From the NCBI GenBank assembly GCA_028694075.1, contig JAQUUD010000023.1, positions 1-19,105 of the forward strand: a DNA stretch of 19,105 bases. The letters run 5' to 3'. The stretch is from Clostridia bacterium. GTDB taxonomy: Bacteria; Bacillota; Clostridia; Christensenellales; UBA1242. How positions within the stretch are numbered: position 1 is the first letter of the stretch; every line of letters starts with the position of its first letter. The translations under genes and the position numbers were made by a program. Below are positions 4,441-11,323 of this stretch, piece after piece. The notes below the pieces were generated by a model. That model worked only from the letters and a program-made list of their open reading frames with translations. It was not told the DNA's origin and made no database searches.

Positions 4441-7251
4441 ATGTTTAAGGAAAAAAAATTTAGCAAAAACCTGATTCTCTTATTCGTTTTCGTATTTTTG
4501 GCTTTTACCTTAAGCCAATTTTTGTCATATAATTTTAACACAAAAACTGAAACTGAATTAATAAAACTTAATGCGTTATCGGCAACCAGCGAATTTAGCG
4601 ATTCATTTGAAGGGGAAGGAACTGCTACTGACCCATATTTGTTAAGTGATTATTACGATTTAACAAACTTGCGAATAAGAGTCAATTCCGGCACAACTTA
4701 TGTAGATCAATATTTTATTTTAACAAACAATATTACTTTGCCAAGCAATGTTTGGCAACCAATCGGCAATGCTTCTTATACATTTAGGGGGATTTTTGAC
4801 GGCAATGGATACTCAATATCAAATCTTATATTATCTAGCACGAACACTCGCAACGGTCTGTTTGGAGCAATAAGGAATGCAAAAATAGTCAACCTACAAT
4901 TAAAAAATATCAGCATAACAGGCACTATCAACTCTGATGTTTGCCTTGGCTCGCTTGTTGGTACTGCAGACGGCGATTGCACCTTATCTAATATAATTGT
5001 AACCAACAGTAGATTAAGTATGAGCGTTTCCGGCTCAGGCTCTTTAATAGTTGGGGGATTAGTGGGTTATTCTTCAGCGACAAATTTAAGAATTAGAAAT
5101 TGTGTGTTATCTGGCAACACCTTTTTAACTTCACTTCACCCGATAATATATTCCGGCGGTTTCATTGGCTGGGCCGTTAAGAATGAACCCGGGGTTATAA
5201 TTGAAGAATGTAAATCAAAAGGTTATGAGTTCATTGATGCTGACTTAAATGAAAACCTTATTATAAGAAGGTCTTTTTATAGTCTTGGGTCTGCTTTTAC
5301 ATGGTATGGATATGATAACAAGAATGGTGTTTATCCAACATATAATGTTAATACTGCGTTTGAGGGGTTAGATAATTTTACGCCCAACACATGGTATATA
5401 GATGGAAATGATATTCATATTAGAGGTGTGGGAAATGTTAATTTTACAATTAATTCAAGCAATGCCGATTTATCCAATGACTTCCCCACTTCGCTTGGCA
5501 CAAATCGAAAATTGACCATAACGGCTAATACTGAATTTATCATTAATAGTGCAACTTTTTATCAAAATGTTTATGAAAACACTTGGCTATATATAAGTTC
5601 AGATTATCCGATTTTAAAAGCGAATGTTCAACTTGGTTATTTATATAAAGCAAACGATAGTAGAACACTTGACTTTTATACAACCGAAGTTTTAGGCACT
5701 TTGGCAAATAGACAAGGAAATTTTATTGTTGATTTAAATCTTACGCAAAATATTGTTAGTGTTCCGATTGTGGAAAGATATTTTGACATTGCTTCAAATT
5801 CGTGGGTACAACTTGGCACAAAAAATTTGGATTTGACACGCAATGAAAATATTAATCAAAGCATAATACAAGAAGCCGACAGTGAAACACAAATTGATTA
5901 TTCCAATTATAATTATTTATACTTGAATGAAATCACTCCAAATTATTATGAATTTACAAAATTAGGGGCTACCTCAGTTTTGATAACTGCTGAAAATTTC
6001 GTTTTCACAGCCGAACACATTAATCTTATTATAAGTGGATATGTTTTAAATATTAATTATACCAATGGATTTTTATTTAACACTCAACTGACGGCATTTG
6101 ATTCTGAAAATTATTGGATTTCCTCAACAAATTCCACACTTTACCAAATGACTGATAATATTTTTTCTGCGGTCAGTTTAAATGCTTCAAGCCCGCTTAT
6201 TGTTGAAAATTTAGATTACGATTTTATAGGTTGGTCAAGCACTAACTCTGATGTACCGCTAGACTTTTATGGCAGGGTTGATGACCTTAGTTTTGTGCCG
6301 TGGAAATCAGATTATACAATACAAATTTTGGCAAACAGAGCAAATTTAACTGAATTAAATAATGATTACACTATAACTGGACTGACAACAAGCGAGTTTT
6401 CAGAATGGGACTTTACAAACTCCACATCTTCAAATCTTTTAACACTTTATCCAATTTGGGGCGGAAACACCGTTAGGCTTTATACTTATGTTTACTCATA
6501 TTTTGGTGGCACATATCATCTTAAATCAACTCTTTATGTTGACTCAACCGCAACTCACATAGCAGATTTTTATCGCCTTGATAATGACGACAGTTGCACC
6601 TTGACTTTGAAAAATGCCAATGGTACTGTTTTAGATTTAAGCAATGGCGGTTATTTAAATGTTGAATGGTTTGTTGCAGAGATCAGAGAAAATGCCATCT
6701 ATTATTTATCAGAAAATGAAGGGGAAGGTTTCGGTAGCATCGCGGTTGACGATATGTCAGCAACGGCAACTTTTTCCGGTATGACAAGGCAAACAAGCGT
6801 GATTGTTGTTCTTACTCCGCTGGAAAATATTGGAATAAATTTAGAAATTACCGGAATTGAAATTGAACATAATATATACTTTAAAATTAACGATATTATT
6901 TTTGAATATGAAACAACAAAACTAATTTATGGCGAAGAATATGTTATCACTATTCATAATATGCCAAGCGGTTATCATGTGGCATATGTTGAAATTACAA
7001 ACGATATTATAACAAACATAAGTTATAATGGAAGAGATAAAACTTGCACATTTACCGTGAACTTCGTTGATGAAATTGAACTTACATTTACGCTGGCGGA
7101 GGGTTTGTTAAAAGAATTGTTCATATTTATTATAGCATCTATGCTTATCATTGCATTAATAATAATTACCCTGTTGATTATTGGAAATTCTATTAGAAGA
7201 AAAAATCCTGATAACATAACTGGTATAAAGTCAAAAGACATTAAGAAATAA
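4441..7251 (+). CDS. Membrane-anchored surface protein with GLUG-like and InlB-B-like regions
   Basis: A 936-residue exported protein. Residues 1-30 (KKFSKN then a long hydrophobic run) act as signal peptide or anchor. Residues 57-75 hold the GEGTATDPYLLSDYYDL lead-in typical of GLUG proteins, followed by GIFDGNGYSISNL (117-129) and GLUG-type turns LGSLVG (169-174), GGLVG (205-209) and GGFIG (239-243), predicting a short beta-helix. A large middle part is rich in Asn, Thr, Tyr and beta strands. Around 540-675 an InlB B-repeat-like unit can be read: FIGWSS at about 595, closing with LYPIW near 670. Residues about 893-918 form a membrane helix, followed by a basic cytoplasmic tail. No LPXTG, sortase motif or catalytic motif was seen. 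The likely role is adhesion or surface interaction. The start is supported by AAGGAG six bases upstream. Confidence 0.85.
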   Translation: MFKEKKFSKNLILLFVFVFLAFTLSQFLSYNFNTKTETELIKLNALSATSEFSDSFEGEGTATDPYLLSDYYDLTNLRIRVNSGTTYVDQYFILTNNITLPSNVWQPIGNASYTFRGIFDGNGYSISNLILSSTNTRNGLFGAIRNAKIVNLQLKNISITGTINSDVCLGSLVGTADGDCTLSNIIVTNSRLSMSVSGSGSLIVGGLVGYSSATNLRIRNCVLSGNTFLTSLHPIIYSGGFIGWAVKNEPGVIIEECKSKGYEFIDADLNENLIIRRSFYSLGSAFTWYGYDNKNGVYPTYNVNTAFEGLDNFTPNTWYIDGNDIHIRGVGNVNFTINSSNADLSNDFPTSLGTNRKLTITANTEFIINSATFYQNVYENTWLYISSDYPILKANVQLGYLYKANDSRTLDFYTTEVLGTLANRQGNFIVDLNLTQNIVSVPIVERYFDIASNSWVQLGTKNLDLTRNENINQSIIQEADSETQIDYSNYNYLYLNEITPNYYEFTKLGATSVLITAENFVFTAEHINLIISGYVLNINYTNGFLFNTQLTAFDSENYWISSTNSTLYQMTDNIFSAVSLNASSPLIVENLDYDFIGWSSTNSDVPLDFYGRVDDLSFVPWKSDYTIQILANRANLTELNNDYTITGLTTSEFSEWDFTNSTSSNLLTLYPIWGGNTVRLYTYVYSYFGGTYHLKSTLYVDSTATHIADFYRLDNDDSCTLTLKNANGTVLDLSNGGYLNVEWFVAEIRENAIYYLSENEGEGFGSIAVDDMSATATFSGMTRQTSVIVVLTPLENIGINLEITGIEIEHNIYFKINDIIFEYETTKLIYGEEYVITIHNMPSGYHVAYVEITNDIITNISYNGRDKTCTFTVNFVDEIELTFTLAEGLLKELFIFIIASMLIIALIIITLLIIGNSIRRKNPDNITGIKSKDIKK

Positions 7252-7276
7252 TTATTGATTAAGAAGAGCAAATAAT

Positions 7277-7311
7277 AAAAACCTACCATTTAAAACTGGT
7301 AGGTTTTTTTA
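7277..7311. terminator. Bidirectional terminator between convergent genes
   Basis: AAAAACCTACCA (7277-7288) pairs with TGGTAGGTTTTTT (7297 onward) around an eight-base loop. T-run 7304-7310 serves the plus-strand surface protein gene; the A-rich left arm serves the minus-strand HAD gene ending at 7365. Confidence 0.9.
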
Positions 7312-7364
7312 TTTAACAACATTTTTCAGGTTTTTGAATATTTCCAAGAGATATTTTTATTTTG

Positions 7365-7985
7365 TCATTTCTGTTCCATATCTTTGTTTAAAAAAGTTTT
7401 TATTTGCGGGATTGTAATTTCGAAATTTCTAAAAACAAACGACTTAAAACCCAAAGTTTCGGCTGTTTTTGCGTTTCTGAAACTGTCATCTATATAAACT
7501 GTTTCATTAGGGTCGATGTTATATTTTTCAATTAATGTTTTAAATATTTCCGGATTAGGTTTTCTAAGCCCTACTTCATATGAATAAAGTGCACCGTTAA
7601 TATGTTCATTTATATTGAATAAATTTTTGAAAGATTCCGCCATACTAAAATCCATATTTGAAAGAATATAAACATTATATTTTTTTTTCATTTCTTTAAG
7701 AAATCCAAAGGTGTCATAATCAGGAGAAATTAAATGCTCCAAAAATTCGGTTTGAAAAATCTGCTTTATTTCCGCCTTTCGCTTTGGAAAATTTTTTATC
7801 AAATTTTTATAAAATGTTATTGAGCCAATTTTTCCTTCAAAAAATTCAGTACCTAATTCGCTTTTAAAAATTATGTCTGCAATTTGCTGTTTGATTCTTG
7901 GCGTCCAATCAAATGTATCAAGACAACTTTTGAAATTAAATTTTAGTAAAACCCCATTAACATCAAAAACAATATTCTTAATCAT
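7365..7985 (-). CDS. HAD-superfamily hydrolase (subfamily IA), copy 1
   Basis: A 206-residue cytosolic HAD-fold protein, probably a small-molecule phosphatase; the substrate is unknown. Motif I is FDVNGVLL with nucleophile D8, but the second Asp of DxD is N10. Motif II is ILSNMD (S109, N110), motif III is the Lys in LRKPNP (K142), and motif IV is YIDDSFRN (D166, D167). The helical cap lies between motifs I and II. The DxGN-type motif I also occurs in working members such as YihX, so loss of activity cannot be assumed. It is the downstream member of a tandem pair, 83 bases after copy 2 and probably on the same transcript. The ATG is preceded by AAAAGGAAAAAATT, identical in context to copy 2. 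It ends in TGA. Confidence 0.9.
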   Translation of the reverse strand: MIKNIVFDVNGVLLKFNFKSCLDTFDWTPRIKQQIADIIFKSELGTEFFEGKIGSITFYKNLIKNFPKRKAEIKQIFQTEFLEHLISPDYDTFGFLKEMKKKYNVYILSNMDFSMAESFKNLFNINEHINGALYSYEVGLRKPNPEIFKTLIEKYNIDPNETVYIDDSFRNAKTAETLGFKSFVFRNFEITIPQIKTFLNKDMEQK

Positions 7986-8068
7986 AATTTTTTCCTTTTT
8001 ATAACTAATGTAATATTTTATTATTAATGCCTATATTATGAAATTGCACTTACTAATTACTATATTAA

Positions 8069-8764
8069 TTATAGTTTTTCAGGACCAACTTGACTATCGT
8101 TGACATATCTCAAAGGCTTTACTTCGCTTGAATTAACTTGCAAATATGATTTAATTTGTGGAATTGTGGTATCTGAACTTTTAAAAACCACTGTATTAAA
8201 GCCCAAAGTTTTCGCAGTTGCTATATTTTTTTTGCCATCATCAATATAAAGTGTTTCTTCGGGATTGATGCCAAATTTTGCCAAAAATGCTTTAAATATT
8301 CTAGGGTCTGGTTTTTTAAAACTATCTTCTTCTGGCCCTCTAGAATCAAATTCGTAAGAATAAACCGCACCATTAATATGCTCGTCAATATTAAATAAAT
8401 TCCTAAAATAAACTGATTGTTTTCTATCCATATTTGAAAGAATATAAACATTATAATCAGAACTTTTCAATTCCTTTAATAATTCAAAAGTGTTATAATC
8501 CGGAACAGTAATTTGTTCAAACAATTCTTTTTTAAAAACTTGCTTGATTTCATCTTTGTGCTTTGGATAACTGCTTAACAAAGCCTTACAAAAAGTCGCA
8601 TTGCTTATTTTGCCTTCCATATAATTCTCGCCTTGTTCACTTTTGAAAAGTATTTCCGAAATCTGTTGTTTGACCTTCGGCGTCCAATTAAACACATCAA
8701 AAAATCCCAAAAAATTAAATTTTAATAAAACTCCGCTCACATCAAAAACTACATTCTTAATCAT
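8069..8764 (-). CDS. HAD-superfamily hydrolase (subfamily IA), copy 2
   Basis: A 231-residue paralogue of the downstream HAD gene, roughly 60% identical by eye over the first 135 residues. Motif I is FDVSGVLL (D8, second Asp replaced by S10), motif II is ILSNMD (S110, N111), motif III is the Lys in KKPDP (K151), and motif IV is YIDDGKKN (D175, D176). Compared with copy 1 it has an eight-residue acidic insertion just before motif III (within 139-150, SRGPEEDS) and a C-terminal extension of about 20 polar residues. The insertion lies at the active-site entrance, so the two copies may differ in substrate or partner. It is first in the minus-strand pair and is driven by the promoter at 8812-8840. 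Ribosome site AAAGGAAAAAATT. Confidence 0.9.
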   Translation of the reverse strand: MIKNVVFDVSGVLLKFNFLGFFDVFNWTPKVKQQISEILFKSEQGENYMEGKISNATFCKALLSSYPKHKDEIKQVFKKELFEQITVPDYNTFELLKELKSSDYNVYILSNMDRKQSVYFRNLFNIDEHINGAVYSYEFDSRGPEEDSFKKPDPRIFKAFLAKFGINPEETLYIDDGKKNIATAKTLGFNTVVFKSSDTTIPQIKSYLQVNSSEVKPLRYVNDSQVGPEKL

Positions 8765-8811
8765 AATTTTTTCCTTTTAATTTAATCAAAATTTATATCA
8801 CTAATTAATAA

Positions 8812-8840
8812 ATTATAAATCATAATCAATGTAAAGTCAA
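8812..8840 (-). promoter_or_regulatory. Sigma-A promoter of the HAD gene pair
   Basis: Minus strand: -35 TTGACT (8840-8835), 17-bp spacer, -10 TATAAT (8817-8812). Predicted start near 8805, about 40 bases before the copy 2 ATG. Confidence 0.85.
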
Positions 8841-8857
8841 GACTCTATAAATATATA

Positions 8858-8884
8858 AAAATGCCAACACTTTATTGGCATTTT
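8858..8884. terminator. Terminator-like hairpin between two divergent promoters
   Basis: AAAATGCCAA (8858-8867) and TTGGCATTTT (8875-8884) are perfect complements around a seven-base loop. It lies between the minus-strand promoter at 8840 and the plus-strand promoter at 8930, where neither gene needs a terminator. It could stop leftward transcripts reading through from 9342. Confidence 0.7.
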
Positions 8885-8929
8885 CTTTCTAATAATTATC
8901 ATTTTTGTTTTCTAAAAAAACCTGCCCCA

Positions 8930-8958
8930 TTGACAAAAGTCTTATAATTTTATATAAT
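8930..8958 (+). promoter_or_regulatory. Consensus sigma-A promoter of the 80-aa membrane protein gene
   Basis: Perfect -35 TTGACA (8930-8935), 17-bp spacer, perfect -10 TATAAT (8953-8958). Predicted start near 8965 leaves only about 12 bases before the ATG at 8977, with TGGAG at the very 5' end of the mRNA. Confidence 0.9.
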
Positions 8959-8976
8959 AAATCAAATGGAGTTCTA

Positions 8977-9219
8977 ATGAACAAAAAAACTTTAATTTAT
9001 ATTTCTTTAATTCTTGCAATAATTGCCGGCTGTTATTTAAGTATTGCTTCAATCTGCGCTTTAATAACGGGCGATTATATTTTTTATGGAGATTACTCTG
9101 AAACCAGCCTTGCAATTATGCTTATTGTTTCGCTTCTTATATCGATGCTTTCTGTTTCGGGAATTATTTATAATATAAGAAAAAATAAGTCATTGAAAAA
9201 CAATCAGTTTAAGGATTAA
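8977..9219 (+). CDS. Small two-helix membrane protein, 80 aa
   Basis: The ATG at 8977 is chosen because it follows TGGAG and a perfect promoter; a longer in-frame start at 8905 would lie upstream of that promoter. The protein begins MNKK, has hydrophobic segments at about 6-29 and 45-66 separated by a Tyr/Asp loop (GDYIFYGDY), and ends in a basic tail (IRKNKSLKNN). Residues 16-19, IAGC, would also pass as a lipobox, so a lipoprotein with Cys19 as its N-terminus is an alternative; the hydrophobic run continuing past Cys19 favours a plain membrane helix. The family is not recognised. No terminator was seen in the convergent gap 9220-9341. Confidence 0.8.
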   Translation: MNKKTLIYISLILAIIAGCYLSIASICALITGDYIFYGDYSETSLAIMLIVSLLISMLSVSGIIYNIRKNKSLKNNQFKD

Positions 9220-9341
9220 TTTTTGATTTTATTTTTCATTTGTTTTTATTTATTTTTTCAATTTAGATAAAATAATAAATCAAAATTAATGCTTGAAAAA
9301 CAAAATAATTTTAGCACTTCAATTTTAATATTTTAAGTGAA

Positions 9342-10214
9342 TTACCAAACTCGTTCACTTCTTACTTTTATATATGTTGTAATGGCAACAAACAATGTCA
9401 TAACAACCGCAACCCCAAGAATGCTTAAAAGAATTATATCGGTTCTGTTATAATCAACAACAATTGAAATCGGATATTCGGACACAATATCAGTTCCGCT
9501 TATTTCTGCAAAAATGGTATAACTGCCCACTTCGCCCGGCTTCCATTCAAAAGCCGTTCTATTGCTGAAAGGATAATTTCTTTGGTCATTAAAATACCAA
9601 AATATAATATAATCTTCACTATTCACTGTATTGTTGTTAAGTGTAACCTCAGCGTTTAAAAAATATGATTTCAATTCGTTTGAATTGCCTTTAATTTCAT
9701 CATATGATAGTCTGAGTTTAAGTTCAGTTTCCAAAGGTTTGCTGAGAATAATATTTATTGAATCGGCTCTGACTTCAATACCTTTTGTTATATCTTGAAT
9801 CATTGCAAAAATGTTATAAGTTCCGCTTCCGTCCAAAGCAAAAGGATTAAAAGTTATATCGCCTGCAGTTAAGATATTACTTGGCGTTATAATTTTTATT
9901 GCTTCTTCACCGATTTTTATTGTTTGATATTTAACCGAAGTTGAACTGGTTTTCAAGTAATAATATACAATTGTGTCGCCAGATTCAAAGGCATAATCAA
10001 CAGTTAATGTAACTGAAAAATTATCCGGTTCATTTGAATAATCACTATAATCATACGGCACGGTGCCGAATGCACCTGTCGATTTTTCATAAATATAGCA
10101 ATTACTATCAGCGTATAAAGTGTTCGGGTTCATAAAAAATGCAGAAAAAAACATCAATATCAAAAGTATGATATTTAACATAAAACCTATAATACTTTTT
10201 CCACCCATTTTCAT
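9342..10214 (-). CDS. Exported single-pass membrane protein with Ig-like domains
   Basis: A 290-residue protein. Residues 8-30 form a hydrophobic export segment, which may be cleaved after the following Tyr-Ala. The extracellular part (about 36-254) is beta-rich and looks like two Ig-like domains: the first around 62-157 and the second around 164-250, where the WYFNDQ and GEVGSYTIFAEISG stretches resemble PKD/Ig folds. Residues 259-281 form a membrane helix with a short basic tail (KVRSERVW). No catalytic motif or LPXTG was seen. It lies 42 bases after the gene at 10257 on the same strand, downstream of the giant repeat protein, so a joint surface role is likely but inferred. The ATG at 10214 has no recognisable ribosome site; an in-frame ATG two codons later is an alternative. 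Confidence 0.8.
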   Translation of the reverse strand: MKMGGKSIIGFMLNIILLILMFFSAFFMNPNTLYADSNCYIYEKSTGAFGTVPYDYSDYSNEPDNFSVTLTVDYAFESGDTIVYYYLKTSSTSVKYQTIKIGEEAIKIITPSNILTAGDITFNPFALDGSGTYNIFAMIQDITKGIEVRADSINIILSKPLETELKLRLSYDEIKGNSNELKSYFLNAEVTLNNNTVNSEDYIIFWYFNDQRNYPFSNRTAFEWKPGEVGSYTIFAEISGTDIVSEYPISIVVDYNRTDIILLSILGVAVVMTLFVAITTYIKVRSERVW

Positions 10215-10220
10215 AACATT

Positions 10221-10229
10221 AGTATATCA
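10221..10229 (-). promoter_or_regulatory. Possible extended -10 promoter giving a leaderless mRNA
   Basis: On the minus strand TGA-TATACT fits the extended -10 pattern TGnTATAAT (10229-10221). Initiation seven bases on falls at 10214, the A of the ATG, which would fit the absence of a ribosome site. No good -35 was seen. Co-transcription with the upstream gene is also possible. Confidence 0.4.
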
Positions 10230-10256
10230 CAATTTTTATAAAAATAAAAATGATTT

Positions 10257-11084
10257 TCAGTTTTCTTCTATTTGATTTTTAAGTTTTGATTTTTTCGATT
10301 TAATTACAATCACAATCAAGAATATGCCAGTTAGACTTAAAGCAAACAAATACCATACAACAGAGTTTGCATATGTTGAATATATCGTAATTGTTGAATT
10401 ATCAATATCTTCAATACTCCAAGTATGATAATAAAAACCGTCGTTATAAAACATTTCTTCCGCATTGGAATGAACGCGCCTTTTTGTTGTTACATAAGAA
10501 TAAGAATATTCAGGTTCATTTATTGCTTCCTCTGCGCCTTGCCCAAGTTCGGTAATTATTGCATCACATAAAAGATTATAAACGAATTGTGGAGTTGTAT
10601 ACACAATATTATTGACAGCAATTGAACTGATTCTTGGCTTAATTGTGTTAATAACATCATAAGTTAAAAAAAAGTAATGAAATTCCTGAGTTGTTAAATT
10701 TTCCTGCACACAAAAATATTTCCAAACTTCAACTGAGCCATAGTTTATAGTGATAAAAAATTTGTTTTCCAAAAGTTGAGAAGAAAAAACAAAATTTCTT
10801 AAATAATTCTGTTTTGTTTCAACATTTAAATCAGTATCTGAGTTTATTTTACTTGCAAAAATCAATCTTAAACTTTCAACAACGTTACTGCAAGCGGACG
10901 AAAAAATTCCATTTATATCCGCCTGTGAAACGTTTAAATCATCAAGAGTGAATTCATCACAATATGCCGAAACATATTCTGAAACAGTGCCATTTTTATT
11001 AGAAATTGCACCAAAATCCACATTAAATCCAAAAAGCGGAAGACTAATTAACATCATAACCGCAATAATCAAAAATTTTTTCAT
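10257..11084 (-). CDS. Exported single-pass membrane protein, family unknown
   Basis: A 275-residue protein from the ATG at 11084. It begins MKKFLIIAVMMLISLPLFG, a typical signal peptide. The extracellular region (about 20-240) is mixed alpha/beta with Cys, Phe and Tyr spread through it (YFCVQEN, YHYFFLTYD-like stretches) and no motif I recognise. Residues 243-262 form a membrane helix followed by a Lys-rich tail (KSKKSKLKNQ). An in-frame ATG three codons earlier and a TTG at 11102 are alternatives; none has a strong ribosome site, and the MKKF start is preferred for its signal-peptide form. The gene lies 240 bases after the giant repeat gene and has its own promoter (11164-11192). It ends in TGA and may be co-transcribed with the gene at 9342. 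A role as accessory or anchor for the giant protein is inference. Confidence 0.8.
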   Translation of the reverse strand: MKKFLIIAVMMLISLPLFGFNVDFGAISNKNGTVSEYVSAYCDEFTLDDLNVSQADINGIFSSACSNVVESLRLIFASKINSDTDLNVETKQNYLRNFVFSSQLLENKFFITINYGSVEVWKYFCVQENLTTQEFHYFFLTYDVINTIKPRISSIAVNNIVYTTPQFVYNLLCDAIITELGQGAEEAINEPEYSYSYVTTKRRVHSNAEEMFYNDGFYYHTWSIEDIDNSTITIYSTYANSVVWYLFALSLTGIFLIVIVIKSKKSKLKNQIEEN

Positions 11085-11163
11085 TAATACCATCTTATTC
11101 AATTTTTATTTTGTTTAGAAGTTTTAGAATTTTTAAAAAGTTAAATTAATAACTTATATTTTA

Positions 11164-11192
11164 ATTATAAGTCATTTAAGCAAAAATGTAAA
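11164..11192 (-). promoter_or_regulatory. Sigma-A promoter of the two membrane protein genes
   Basis: Minus strand: -35 TTTACA (11192-11187), 17-bp spacer, -10 TATAAT (11169-11164). Predicted start near 11157, giving a leader of about 70 bases. This separates the two small genes from the giant gene's transcript. Confidence 0.75.
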
Positions 11193-11235
11193 TTATTTAC
11201 AAAAATAAATTATTCTTAAAGCATTGGATATAAAT

Positions 11236-11307
11236 TTATTTAAGACATATTGTTAAACAAGCGATGCCGTTTTCATTATCAATTTCCGTTATTACAGCAT
11301 TGAACAT
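11236..11307 (-). CDS. Possible 23-codon ORF just after the giant gene
   Basis: An ATG at 11307 opens a 23-codon frame that stops at 11236, beginning 16 bases after the giant gene's stop and in a different frame. Composition is protein-like (NAVITEIDNENGIACLTICLK), but there is no clear ribosome site. It could be a decayed remnant, a tiny gene or chance. Confidence 0.2.
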   Translation of the reverse strand: MFNAVITEIDNENGIACLTICLK

Positions 11308-11323
11308 TATAATCCAGTTCAAT

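Noticed and set aside
7023..7289. 88-aa minus-strand ORF
   Set aside because: It lies mostly antisense to the end of the surface protein gene and runs through the terminator region; its hydrophobic translation mirrors the membrane helix coded on the other strand.
7365..10259. Mycoplasma-type code (TGA as Trp)
   Set aside because: TGA ends the genes at 7365 and 10257 at sensible lengths and Trp codons are TGG in all proteins, so the standard bacterial code applies.
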